Assembly: GCA_017942025.1 (NCBI GenBank)
Contig: JAGAVH010000014.1
Coordinates: forward strand, 1 to 64,000
From: Ruminiclostridium sp.
GTDB lineage: Bacteria > Bacillota > Clostridia > Oscillospirales > Ruminococcaceae
Direction of reading: 5' to 3'
DNA length: 64,000 bases
The notes beneath the pieces were generated by a model, which was not told the origin of the DNA, searched no databases, and was given only the letters and a program-made list of their open reading frames with translations. The position numbers and the translations under genes were made by a program. Shown here piece by piece: positions 56,584-64,000 of the stretch. Within the stretch, counting starts at the first letter, position 1. The number at the start of each line of letters is the position of its first letter.

Positions 56584-57675
56584 ATGAGCTCTATTGTTGA
56601 TTACAAATGCCCATGCTGTGGCGCTCCCATTCAGTTTGACTCTATGTCACAGAATATGAAGTGTCAGTATTGTGACAATGAATTTGACGCAGAAACACTC
56701 AAAAGCTTTGACGACATATTACAGCAGGAAGCTCCCGATAAAATGGACTGGGCAAGCCAGCCAGGTAATGAATGGATGAAGGAGGAGCTGGACGGCAAGT
56801 GTGTATATCTGTGTAACTCCTGCGGCGGTCAGATAATAACCGAGGAAAGCACAGGCGCATCCCAGTGTCCCTACTGCGGCAGTCCCGTAGTTATCATGGG
56901 ACAGTTCTCAGGCGATATAAAGCCCGATATTGTAATCCCCTTCAAGCTGGATAAGGAGGCGGCAAAGGCGGCTCTTAAAAAGCACCTCGAAGGCAAAAGA
57001 CTTTTACCTGCATCCTTTAAGACAAGCAGTTATATTGAAGATATTCAGGGCGTATATGTGCCCTTCTGGCTTTTTGATACAGAGGCAGACGCAAAAATCA
57101 GATATAAGGCAACCAGAACAAGAAGCTGGAGAAGCGGCGACTACAGATACACAGAAACTAATTATTATTCGGTATTCAGAGCAGGCTCTCTCGGCTTTGA
57201 GGCTGTCCCCGTTGACGGCTCTTCAAGAATGGCGGATGATATGATGGAATCCATCGAGCCTTATGATATGAGCCAGGCGGTAGATTTTGCAACCGCATAC
57301 TTATCAGGCTATCTTGCCGACAGATATGACGTTACATCAGAACAGAGCATAGAAAGAGCTAACCAACGTATCAAGAAAAGCACCGAACAGGTGTTTGCAA
57401 GCACCGTTCAGGGCTATACTACCGTTATTCCCGAAAGCTCAGGCGTGCAGTTCAAGAATGGTAAGATAAGATATGCATTACTCCCCGTATGGATGCTCAG
57501 CACTAAGTGGAACGACCAGATTTACACCTTTGCTATGAATGGTCAGACAGGTAAATTCGTAGGCGATCTGCCTATGGATAAGAGCGCTTACTGGAAGTGG
57601 TTCGGCATACTCGCGGCCATCGGTGGCGTAGCAGGTTTTGCACTCAGCTTTTTAATAAAGCTGTTCTTATCGTAA
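56584..57675 (+). CDS. Double zinc-ribbon membrane protein of unknown function
   Basis: A 363-residue protein with two zinc ribbons in the first 110 residues (CPCCGAP with CQYC; CNSCGG with CPYCG), a middle domain (about 120-330; PFKLDKEAAKAALKKHL, GVYVPFWLFD) and one C-terminal membrane helix (about 340-362). Proteins of this build are often annotated as TFIIB-type zinc-ribbon proteins and occur beside TPM-domain genes, as here (gap 12 bp). The zinc ribbons would be cytoplasmic. The function is unknown. It heads an operon running into the TPM gene and ispF. Confidence 0.78.
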   Translation: MSSIVDYKCPCCGAPIQFDSMSQNMKCQYCDNEFDAETLKSFDDILQQEAPDKMDWASQPGNEWMKEELDGKCVYLCNSCGGQIITEESTGASQCPYCGSPVVIMGQFSGDIKPDIVIPFKLDKEAAKAALKKHLEGKRLLPASFKTSSYIEDIQGVYVPFWLFDTEADAKIRYKATRTRSWRSGDYRYTETNYYSVFRAGSLGFEAVPVDGSSRMADDMMESIEPYDMSQAVDFATAYLSGYLADRYDVTSEQSIERANQRIKKSTEQVFASTVQGYTTVIPESSGVQFKNGKIRYALLPVWMLSTKWNDQIYTFAMNGQTGKFVGDLPMDKSAYWKWFGILAAIGGVAGFALSFLIKLFLS

Positions 57676-57687
57676 GGAGGGGTAACT

Positions 57688-58509
57688 ATGAAAAAATTAA
57701 TTTCTCTTATTATTGCAGTTACACTTTCCGCTATATGCTCAGTAACTGCCTTTGCAGACAGCTTTACTCCCGTAGAACGCACACTTCCTTTAGTAGTTGA
57801 CAATGCCGACCTGCTTTCCGACAGCGAAGAAGCGACGCTTTGCGAAAAGCTTGAAGCTGTAGGCAACGAGCACAGATGCGAGGTTGCGGTAGTAACGGTA
57901 AATTCGACAGAGGGTAAATCCCATATGGCGTATGCCGACGATTTCTATGACTATAACGGCTACGGCTACGGCAGTAACGACGACGGACTTTTATTCCTGC
58001 TTGATATGGGTGCAAGAGAAATGTACATCACCACCCACGGCACAGGTCTGAAGGCTGTTACAGACTACGGCAGAGAAAAACTTTTTGACAAGGTTCAGGG
58101 CGATATCAAGAGCGGAGATTATTACGACGCTTTTATGGAATATGCCGACATAGTTGACGATTATTACACTAAGTATGAAAACGGCGAGGCTTATGACGTA
58201 AGCTCTGACAAAACATCTCCTTTCCAGATAACAATAATGAACTTTGTTATCGCAATTATAGTGGCGGTAATCGTTGCTTTTGCAGGTACGGGCAGTATGA
58301 AGAGCAAGCTCAAAACAGTAAGAAGCAAGCCTGCCGCATCTGACTATGTAAAGGCAAACAGCCTTGATATCACAAACTCAAACGATGTTTACCTCTACCG
58401 TCACGTAAGTAAGGTAAAGATAGAATCTTCTTCAAGTAGCGGCGGTGGTTCAAGCAGTCACAGAAGCTCTTCGGGCAGAAGTCACGGCGGCGGAGGCAGA
58501 AGCTTCTGA
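57688..58509 (+). CDS. TPM-domain membrane protein, YgcG-like
   Basis: A 273-residue exported protein: signal peptide (about 1-24, ending AFA-D), TPM domain (about 30-165; VVDNADLLSDSEEATL, CEVAVVTV, GLLFLLDMGAREMYI), one membrane helix (about 185-208) and a cytoplasmic tail ending in Gly/Ser/His (SGRSHGGGGRSF), the typical glycine-rich end of YgcG proteins. AAGGAGG precedes the ATG. Plant TPM relatives have phosphatase activity; in bacteria the role is unclear. Its stop codon is one base before the first possible start of ispF. Confidence 0.85.
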   Translation: MKKLISLIIAVTLSAICSVTAFADSFTPVERTLPLVVDNADLLSDSEEATLCEKLEAVGNEHRCEVAVVTVNSTEGKSHMAYADDFYDYNGYGYGSNDDGLLFLLDMGAREMYITTHGTGLKAVTDYGREKLFDKVQGDIKSGDYYDAFMEYADIVDDYYTKYENGEAYDVSSDKTSPFQITIMNFVIAIIVAVIVAFAGTGSMKSKLKTVRSKPAASDYVKANSLDITNSNDVYLYRHVSKVKIESSSSSGGGSSSHRSSSGRSHGGGGRSF

Positions 58510-58510
58510 T

Positions 58511-58987
58511 ATGGGTATGAGAATAGGACACGGCTACGATGTACATCGCTTTGAAGAGGGCAGAAAGCTGATTCTCTGCGGTGTGGAAATTCCGAATGAC
58601 GAAAACATCGGACTGCTCGGACATTCTGACGCAGATGTAGCGGTACACGCCCTTATGGACGCTATGCTGGGCGCTATGGCGCTCCCCGATATCGGCAGAT
58701 TATTCCCTGACAATAAGGAAGAGTTCAAGGGTATATCCAGTATTCTTCTTTTAAAGAGAGTAAATGAGCTTATAAAAGAAAAGGGCGCAAGTCTCTCCAA
58801 TGCGGATATAACTATAGTAGCAGAAAAACCAAAGCTGATGAAATATGTAGAGCAGATGAGAAAAACAGTCGCTGAAGCTCTCGGCGTTCCCGAAACGGAT
58901 ATAGGCATAAAGGCAACCACCGAAGAGGGACTCGGCATTGCAGGACAAGGCATTGCCGCCCATGCGGTAGTGCTGATGGAAAATTAA
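58511..58987 (+). CDS. ispF: 2-C-methyl-D-erythritol 2,4-cyclodiphosphate synthase
   Basis: Fifth step of the MEP pathway: cyclises CDP-ME 2-phosphate. Family motifs are RIGHGYDVHRF (zinc ligands Asp and His), LLGHSDADVAVHALMDAMLGA, the SNADITI strand and KATTEEGLG. The starts at 58511 (MGMRIGHG) and 58517 (MRIGHG) are both possible; longer frames run into the upstream gene and are improbable. It lies directly after the TPM gene and should be translated by coupling. Mature length 157-159, as usual. Confidence 0.95.
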   Translation: MGMRIGHGYDVHRFEEGRKLILCGVEIPNDENIGLLGHSDADVAVHALMDAMLGAMALPDIGRLFPDNKEEFKGISSILLLKRVNELIKEKGASLSNADITIVAEKPKLMKYVEQMRKTVAEALGVPETDIGIKATTEEGLGIAGQGIAAHAVVLMEN

Positions 58988-59084
58988 GTGCAAAAGACTG
59001 TAAAAACAGTTCTCTGAAAATTGCAGTATAGCAAGGTTTTGACATCCCGACATTTCAGGCAAATCAGGTAAAAGAGGTGGCTGT

Positions 59085-59753
59085 ATGCGAAAGGTCTTTA
59101 ATGCTTTTTTAATAATAGTCACTTCTATTATGGCGACCTTGATAGTACTACACGTTTCCGTTGTCGGCATCTGTTGGGGACTGGATATTTTCAAGATAAG
59201 AGATTTAGCGGATTTTATCGGATGGGATAATATAGAATATGTCACGGTAACCGATACCCACATAAATCTGCTACTCGAAGCTTCAACCTATATCAATGCA
59301 GAGAACTCACAACAGCTTTCTGAGACACAAAAGCTTTTCGCTTACCTTGAAAAGTTGAATAACTACATAAACAGCAACGACAATTATAAGAATGCAAAAG
59401 TACATATTCAGTACGGTGGCGAGAGACCACACGGCGTTATAGGGCTGTCAAATATAATATCCTTCCGCAATTATTCAAGTAGAAGCAAGGAGCGTTATGA
59501 CGGATTTTATAGTGTAATATGCGAAATGGGGCAGGATATTGATTTTGCTGAATTTAATATTCCCTATTGGAACAACATACGGGAAATAGAATATTGGGCG
59601 TATTATGTTCCCCAAAACCCCGAAACGATAAAAAACCTGAAAAAGCTCGAATACGTTTATTTCCGCGAGGATATAGACGAGGATATTTATAACGAGCTTT
59701 GCCGCTATGCACCCTGGTGCGAAATAAGGTCAAGGTATAAGGATGAAAGGTAA
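59085..59753 (+). CDS. Membrane-anchored protein of unknown function
   Basis: A 222-residue protein with one N-terminal helix (about 5-30) and a mixed charged domain outside or inside, rich in Tyr, Asn and Ile (YINSNDNYKNAKVHIQYGG, EFNIPYWNNIREIEYWAYY). AAAGAGG lies a few bases before the ATG. Its end overlaps the next gene by 11 bp, so the two work as a unit. No family is recognised. The repeated I-x-x-L/Y pattern in the last 60 residues resembles irregular leucine-rich-repeat-like strands, but this is weak. Confidence 0.65.
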   Translation: MRKVFNAFLIIVTSIMATLIVLHVSVVGICWGLDIFKIRDLADFIGWDNIEYVTVTDTHINLLLEASTYINAENSQQLSETQKLFAYLEKLNNYINSNDNYKNAKVHIQYGGERPHGVIGLSNIISFRNYSSRSKERYDGFYSVICEMGQDIDFAEFNIPYWNNIREIEYWAYYVPQNPETIKNLKKLEYVYFREDIDEDIYNELCRYAPWCEIRSRYKDER

Positions 59754-60210
59754 AGGCATGAAAATGAAATCTCAAAGCATAATTCTGTCGCTTATATACC
59801 CGGTTATAGCGGCGATAGCGGCAATAACCGCCTTCTTCCTGTGTGGGATAAGCGATAACGGCATTAACGCCATCGGCTTTGCCCTGATAACCGCTTTTCT
59901 TGTGGGCGGCGTACTGCCTGTGATTCTTATCACCGCAGGAAAAATTGATTTAAGCGGATATTTCAAGCATCGTATTATTGCCTTTGTTATCGGGGTAGTG
60001 ACCGCACTTCTTTCCTCTTTTGTAGCGCTTTTTATAAATCCTATGTTTTGTATTTTTATGTTCTTTCCCGTTATAATCGAGGCGTTGCATTTCTTCCCCA
60101 GAGTGAAGAATATAAAGGAATGGATAGTTCTTATCCTTTCAAATCCGCTGATTTACTACATAGTTGTTTTTATGATATTCTATTGTAATTTGTGGAATGC
60201 AAAGCTTTAA
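59743..60210 (+). CDS. Four- to five-helix membrane protein of unknown function
   Basis: A 155-residue, very hydrophobic protein with helices at about 12-33, 42-62, 75-98, 100-115 and 128-150. Overlap with the preceding gene by 11 bp indicates coupling. Starts at 59743, 59758 and 59764 are in frame; each has an AAGG-type site near. No family is recognised. A GC-rich repeat block begins right after the stop codon. Confidence 0.65.
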   Translation: MKGKGMKMKSQSIILSLIYPVIAAIAAITAFFLCGISDNGINAIGFALITAFLVGGVLPVILITAGKIDLSGYFKHRIIAFVIGVVTALLSSFVALFINPMFCIFMFFPVIIEALHFFPRVKNIKEWIVLILSNPLIYYIVVFMIFYCNLWNAKL

Positions 60211-60222
60211 AATTGTAGTTTT

Positions 60223-60548
60223 GCGGCGAGCCATTGCCCTAAAGGGCGCCGCAGTATTTCATACTGCTGCCGCTCCCAATTCCGCCTACGGCGGCGGGGC
60301 GTCGAGGACGTCGCCCCCTACAATCGTAAATTAAAACGTTTTGATAAGACCGCCCACAAACATCGATATAAACGGGACGTTTCATTGCCCTGAAGGGCGC
60401 CGCTGTCCGTTGGACAGCTGGGGCGGTAGCCCCAAGCAGGGCACAGGGGCGGCGAGCCCCCATGTATTCCCCCTTCCCCTTGAGGGGAAGGGGGTTAGGG
60501 GGTTAGGGTGACACCACACCCCAGCGGAGCGACAAATTTCAATTTGAC
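60223..60548. repeat. Composite GC-rich dispersed repeat block, copy C
   Basis: Shares long stretches with copy B: the module with CCCCCTACAATCGTAAATTA and GATATAAACGGG (60314-60376), and the end module from GGGGCGGCGAGCCCCCATG through CCTTCCCCTTGAGGGGAAGG to CAAATTTCAATTTGAC (60446-60548). The direct 130-bp repeat of copy B is missing. CGGCGGGGCGTC and GTCGCCCCCTA also recur. No protein is coded. The rest of this gap, up to 60675, holds only AT-rich single-copy sequence. Confidence 0.8.
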
Positions 60549-60675
60549 ACACAATCAATGTTTACCCCTGCCGTTTTGCCAACCTATATAGTACATCCGA
60601 TATTTTTAAAGGCAGGAATTGCCCACGGCGGCACGCCGTCAAACTACAATTTGTCAGCAAATTGAAAACAAAACA

Positions 60676-60703
60676 AGTGGCGAACACATCCGTGTTCGCC
60701 ACT
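60676..60703 (-). terminator. Terminator of the signal-peptidase-like gene
   Basis: Perfect 12-bp stem AGTGGCGAACAC (60676-60687), loop ATCC, GTGTTCGCCACT (60692-60703), then TGTTTTGTTTTC on the minus strand. Confidence 0.9.
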
Positions 60704-60725
60704 GTTAATTATATTATATTACATT

Positions 60726-61757
60726 TTATTTTCTTCCTGTGATATCCGCCAGAATATCGTCTATATTATAGCCCTTGTCCTTTTCCTCGCTGAATACCTG
60801 GGATATGGCTGGCTCTCCTTCGGTATCCTTTGTGATATCGGGAATAACGGGAGCAGGTCTTTCTATCACGGGAGGCTTTTTCTCCTCCTCGGCTATTCTC
60901 TTTTCCTCCGCCTTTTTGCTGTCCTCTTCCATACGGCGTCTTGCGGCGGCAGAAAAATCAGGTCGGTCACGTACCTCAGAAGGATTCTTTACAGCAGGTG
61001 TAGGCTTTGGCTGTGCCTTTTCCTGACTTTCCTTCTTCTGTCGCATTCTTTCTGTAAACTCTTCGCTTTTAGAAACAGATGTGCCCTTGTCGGTAGAAAG
61101 AATTTTCTTTTCCTTAGCAAGAACCCTCTTTTCTTCCTTTTCCTGCTCTTTCTTTCTTATAAGCTCCTCTCTGTCCCTTCTTGATACAAAGGTCGGGAGC
61201 TCTTCCTGCTTCTTTACGGTTTCAACCTCGGGGGCAGGCAATTTGCTGATAATAAATCTGACCAGCTCAAATATCACAAGTGCAAGGCAGGGCAGAAAGG
61301 CTATTGCCATAACTCCGAAAGGAGAGGTGGCAAAACGGATAAAGCCGCCTAAAAAATCGCTGAAATGTGTGACCTTTGCTACAAGCTGTCCCTGAGAAAG
61401 GGTAAGGATATCACCCATCTCGTTTTCTATTTCATAGCTCATTACCGCCTCTTTTAGAGTTGCGGTTCTCACTACTCCCAGCTTTACAGCATTGCCCTCT
61501 CCCATACGGTAGATGATTATTTCACCGCTGTAAACCTCATCGGGCCATACCGTCTGCGCCATCGCCGCTGTGCCGTTTTTAAGCTGATAGAAGTCGTTGT
61601 TCTTTACTATATAGATATTATAGCCGAAAATATTCGGTGCGCTCTGGTTTTCTCCGCTGTAGAATGCCATAGAGGTTATTCCGAGGAATACCGCCAGTAC
61701 AAAGAGAAGAACACATAATACAATACCGATTATATTTATTACAAGCCTTTTATTCAC
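60726..61757 (-). CDS. Signal-peptidase-I-like (SipW-type) protein lacking the catalytic serine
   Basis: A 343-residue protein with helices at about 7-30 and 147-170. The region between follows the order of SipW-type (archaeal/ER-type) signal peptidases: FGYNIYIV, a VYSGEIIIYRM strand like the usual GDIIxY, and VAKVTHFSDFLGGFIRF before a TSPFGVMAI-FLP helix. Where the active enzyme has SGSMEP, this one has KNNDFYQ, so the nucleophile is absent. A long cytoplasmic tail (about 175-343) is highly charged (Glu, Lys, Arg; RDREELIRKKEQEK), probably coiled-coil then Pro-rich. It could be a pseudo-peptidase. The family assignment is my inference from motif order. Confidence 0.6.
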   Translation of the reverse strand: MNKRLVINIIGIVLCVLLFVLAVFLGITSMAFYSGENQSAPNIFGYNIYIVKNNDFYQLKNGTAAMAQTVWPDEVYSGEIIIYRMGEGNAVKLGVVRTATLKEAVMSYEIENEMGDILTLSQGQLVAKVTHFSDFLGGFIRFATSPFGVMAIAFLPCLALVIFELVRFIISKLPAPEVETVKKQEELPTFVSRRDREELIRKKEQEKEEKRVLAKEKKILSTDKGTSVSKSEEFTERMRQKKESQEKAQPKPTPAVKNPSEVRDRPDFSAAARRRMEEDSKKAEEKRIAEEEKKPPVIERPAPVIPDITKDTEGEPAISQVFSEEKDKGYNIDDILADITGRK

Positions 61758-61800
61758 AATTCCACCTCTTATAATGGTACAATAATTTCTGTTTTATTCT

Positions 61801-61829
61801 ATTGTATCACAGTCTGAGGGATATTTCAA
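61801..61829 (-). promoter_or_regulatory. Promoter of the signal-peptidase-like gene
   Basis: Minus strand TTGAAA (61824-61829), 17 bp, TACAAT (61801-61806), about 45 bp before the start codon. Confidence 0.65.
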
Positions 61830-61874
61830 GTAACGGTGTGACAATCGGAAGGATTTTTCCACTGCCTGCTTATG

Positions 61875-63539
61875 TTACGTCCAGTCCTCTTTCCCGTCCC
61901 TGTGCTGTTTCAGGGCGGCAAAGCGGAGCAACTGCTTACGGGAGGATATACCCAGCTTACTGTAAATATTCTTGTTGTGATATTTTATAGTATTTTCTGT
62001 GATATGAAGAGTTTCTGCAATCTGCTTTGCTGTCTTTCCCGAAAGGTACAGCTCATACACTCTGTGCTCGGTAGGGGTAAGCATACCGAGATTTTCCACA
62101 AAGAAATTATATTCTTCGGGCACTATTTCCTCTTTGTTCTTTTCAGCAAGGCGGTCTATTTCGCTTTTGGCAAGCTCATATTTTTCCGCCGCCTTTTCGT
62201 ATTCTTCCTTTGCCTTGCGAGCCTCCTCTTCGGCAAATCGTTTTGCGTTCTCCAGACTGTCAAGCCGCTGTTCATAATAATTATCCTTTTCCTCAAGGAA
62301 AGCAAAAAGGTCGTCTATCTCACGGATACGGAGCTGTTCGCCATAATCCTCCTTTGCCTTTACCTGCTCTATCTTTTTCAGAATGGGCGAAACATACTTC
62401 TTGCTCATAAATACACAACATACAGCCGCAAGGATTGCCGCAATAAGGAAAATCAGCATAATGTTTATCTGTCCCTTACGGACAAAGCCTTCATACTTTG
62501 ACTGCGGCAGCATTACAGCAATGCTGAAATCACTGTTACCAAGCTTTATGCCCTTTGTCAATCCGACGCACTTTTCACTGCCGAAATCAAATAGCTGTGA
62601 TCCCTTTCTGTCCTTGATAGTAAGCCCTTTATCCATGCTGTTATATCTGCCGGAGCTGAACTGTCCCGAATATACGCCATTATTTTCATCAATCAGTCCG
62701 CACGCCTCATCGCCCCACCGTCCATTTACGGTCTTATTGGAAAGCTGAAATAACAAATCGTTTATTTCAAATCCGCACACACCGATAATGTTCTTGTTAT
62801 AATCTCTTACAGGGACATAGATATATCTTGCCCTTTCCCACGTATCTGGAATCTCGACAACGGAGCTGAGCACAAAATGTGTTCCGTCGGAGAATATTTC
62901 ATTGCAGTTTTCAAAAAAATCCGTACTGCTTTCGTTTTTCCAGCCGCTGTGGAAATTGATACCCTTGCTTTTTCCTGTGGAGAAGGAACCTCTGTAAATG
63001 GAAAAAGCATTGTTTACGGTGTTTTCGGAGCACAGATTGATATATTTAAGATAAATTCCGCTGTAAAGCTCTGCTTCAGAACTGCTGTTGGCGGTTGTAT
63101 CAAGAATACAGAACGCACCGCTGGCTGGAGCAACCTGCATATTGAGATAAACCGAATCATACAGTCTGTTCTGTAAGGAATCGATAGCCCCGGGATTGTT
63201 TTTCAGCTTGTCAAAGCTGATGTTGTTTTCTGTCAGGTATTCCCGGACCGACTGCTCCAGCTGTCCCGAAAAGGATATGGCGCAGGCGGCAAGCTCGTCA
63301 ATATCACGTTCTATCCGCTCTGAGCAGGCGGTAAGCCTGGCGTCAAGGTCGCTCATTATCTGTCTGTTGGTAGGATTGAGAATACCGAACAGGTTGAGCA
63401 GAATGATGATAACCGCAAGAAACAGACAGATTACCGAAAAAACATAAAAGGCAAATCTTCTGCGCATAGACAAGGCTTCGGACCTTAACTGCTTTACAAG
63501 GCTCCTGATATCAAGATATTTCAGTATATTCATAGTCAT
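61875..63539 (-). CDS. Membrane-bound sensor with C-terminal LuxR-type DNA-binding domain
   Basis: About 554 residues: a helix at about 29-51, a large external sensor region (about 55-345; contains YIYVPVRDYNKNIIGVCGFEI, typical of Cache domains), a second helix (about 357-378), a HAMP-like/coiled-coil stretch (about 380-475; many Glu/Lys heptads) and a LuxR helix-turn-helix (about 483-545; LTPTEHRVYELYLSGKTAKQ, NTIKYHNKNIYSKLGI). It thus joins sensing and DNA binding in one membrane protein. GTG 63545, ATG 63539 and ATG 63533 are possible starts; AAGGA is 9 bases before 63539. The upstream gene's stop lies within a few bases, so translation is coupled. Induction by sugars is inferred from that neighbour. 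Confidence 0.82.
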   Translation of the reverse strand: MTMNILKYLDIRSLVKQLRSEALSMRRRFAFYVFSVICLFLAVIIILLNLFGILNPTNRQIMSDLDARLTACSERIERDIDELAACAISFSGQLEQSVREYLTENNISFDKLKNNPGAIDSLQNRLYDSVYLNMQVAPASGAFCILDTTANSSSEAELYSGIYLKYINLCSENTVNNAFSIYRGSFSTGKSKGINFHSGWKNESSTDFFENCNEIFSDGTHFVLSSVVEIPDTWERARYIYVPVRDYNKNIIGVCGFEINDLLFQLSNKTVNGRWGDEACGLIDENNGVYSGQFSSGRYNSMDKGLTIKDRKGSQLFDFGSEKCVGLTKGIKLGNSDFSIAVMLPQSKYEGFVRKGQINIMLIFLIAAILAAVCCVFMSKKYVSPILKKIEQVKAKEDYGEQLRIREIDDLFAFLEEKDNYYEQRLDSLENAKRFAEEEARKAKEEYEKAAEKYELAKSEIDRLAEKNKEEIVPEEYNFFVENLGMLTPTEHRVYELYLSGKTAKQIAETLHITENTIKYHNKNIYSKLGISSRKQLLRFAALKQHRDGKEDWT

Positions 63540-63541
63540 CC

Positions 63542-64000
63542 TCACATATCCTTGTCCGAAAGTCTTTTCAGCTCTTCAAGAGAAGCTTTGCAAAGCTCGT
63601 CCAGTACGGACTCCTTATCTTCTCCCTTCTGAGTCCGCTCTTTATACTGATTATGTGCAGATCTGAGCACAAGCTTTACATTCTGCTCAAAGCTGTGCTG
63701 AATATCCGAGGCGTTGCTGTAAAGCGGCAGTGCGCAAAGCTCATGACTTTTCATCATACCGCTCATCATATCATAGAGATTGCGGTAGCTTTCCTTTCCT
63801 GCGATAGCTGTATCATCAAAAAGTTTTGTAAAGGCTTCATCTGTTACAGGAAGATAGCCTGCGCTTGTGACAAAGCTGAGATTATTTTCTTTTTCGGTAA
63901 GCCATTTTGCAAAAATATATGCACCGTAATTCTTTTTTTCGTCCTCGCTTTTCAGAGCGAAAAGTCCGCCGCCTCTGTGGACAGCAAAGGATTTACCCTC
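63542..64000 (-). CDS. Extracellular solute-binding protein, C-terminal part
   Basis: The open frame continues without a stop to the window edge (the codon at 64000 is in frame), giving 152 C-terminal residues. FVTSAGYLPVTDEA near the middle matches the AGYLPV motif of family 1 sugar-binding proteins of ABC transporters, and the helical end (ALPLYSNASDIQHSFEQN, LEELKRL) fits. It should be a lipoprotein binding an oligosaccharide; the N-terminus and permease genes would lie outside. The TGA stop overlaps a GTG of the membrane LuxR gene. Partial: only the end is visible. Confidence 0.75.
   Translation of the reverse strand, partial: EGKSFAVHRGGGLFALKSEDEKKNYGAYIFAKWLTEKENNLSFVTSAGYLPVTDEAFTKLFDDTAIAGKESYRNLYDMMSGMMKSHELCALPLYSNASDIQHSFEQNVKLVLRSAHNQYKERTQKGEDKESVLDELCKASLEELKRLSDKDM

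Noticed and set aside
59085..60210. Toxin-antitoxin or toxin-immunity pair
   Set aside because: The overlap and small size are suggestive, but neither protein shows a toxin domain or a typical immunity fold, so only unknown function can be stated.
60239..60463. 74-residue minus-strand open frame
   Set aside because: It lies in composite repeat C and has no start signal.

Overview
The window looks like the chromosome of a gut- or rumen-type Clostridia bacterium, most probably a Ruminococcus-like member of Oscillospiraceae. This is inferred, not proven. The supporting signs are an SCIFF ranthipeptide gene with its radical-SAM maturase (typical of Clostridia), a PPi-type phosphofructokinase, Thr/Pro/Glu-rich linkers on lipoproteins and on a cellulose-binding-module protein, glycoside hydrolases of families GH127, GH29 and GH2, moderate-to-low GC, and many promoters of the form TTGACA-N17-TATAAT. 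I saw no transposase, integrase, prophage, CRISPR array or tRNA gene. The accessory content consists of carbohydrate/surface genes and of several kinds of dispersed non-coding repeat.

Layout. 1-480: tandem promoters and leader of an outward-facing (minus) operon, probably rRNA. 481-7103 (minus): nrdR, a sugar-phosphate isomerase-like gene, a YfhO-family membrane protein, secF and secD. 7399-9300: GH127 beta-L-arabinofuranosidase. 9382-11220 (minus): SCIFF maturase and the 47-residue SCIFF peptide gene, separated by a terminator and a strongly folded spacer. 11301-15016 (minus): mnmE and a short SecA (SecA2-like). 15175-16557: glmU. 16906-27427 (plus): a surface/carbohydrate block with an alpha/beta hydrolase, a lipoprotein with a DnaJ-like cysteine domain, a CE2-type esterase lipoprotein, a membrane-anchored CBM2 protein, an NhaC antiporter, an SGNH hydrolase and a secreted protein with four FN3-like repeats. 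27596-31329 (minus): D-2-hydroxyacid dehydrogenase, Nudix hydrolase, MmcQ/YjbR protein, asparagine synthetase. 31330-32257: nearly 1 kb of repeats. 32258-37892: YtrA-type regulator, ABC ATPase and two tandem paralogous permeases with a clear operator. 37934-39631 (minus): degenerate GGDEF plus EAL protein. 39756-45174: divergent AraC regulator and a GH29-GH2 operon. 45317-47704 (minus): sortase-type surface protein and PPi-phosphofructokinase. 48196-53565: leuS, an ECF-like sigma factor with a membrane partner, and two small proteins of unknown function. 53825-60210: zinc-ribbon/PASTA pseudokinase, ispD, zinc-ribbon membrane protein, TPM-domain protein, ispF and two unknown proteins. 60211-60725: repeats. 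60726-64000 (minus): a signal-peptidase-like protein without its catalytic serine, a membrane-bound LuxR-type sensor, and the C-terminal end of a sugar-binding lipoprotein cut by the window edge.

How the genes fit together. Housekeeping units (secDF, mnmE, glmU, leuS, ispD/ispF, pfp) alternate with units for sensing and using polysaccharides. Many extracellular proteins share Ser/Thr/Pro/Glu linkers, and several regulators are membrane-spanning (sigma/anti-sigma-like pair, PASTA pseudokinase, membrane LuxR). The most unusual items are (i) the folded spacer in the SCIFF operon, (ii) arrays of three-base-loop hairpins joined by a constant TGATG linker, (iii) an HRG/DFQ pseudokinase with zinc ribbon and PASTA domains, (iv) a signal-peptidase fold without a nucleophile, (v) an extracellular lipoprotein with four DnaJ-type CxxC motifs, and (vi) a membrane protein that displays CBM2 outside while carrying a long acidic, repeat-bearing cytoplasmic arm.
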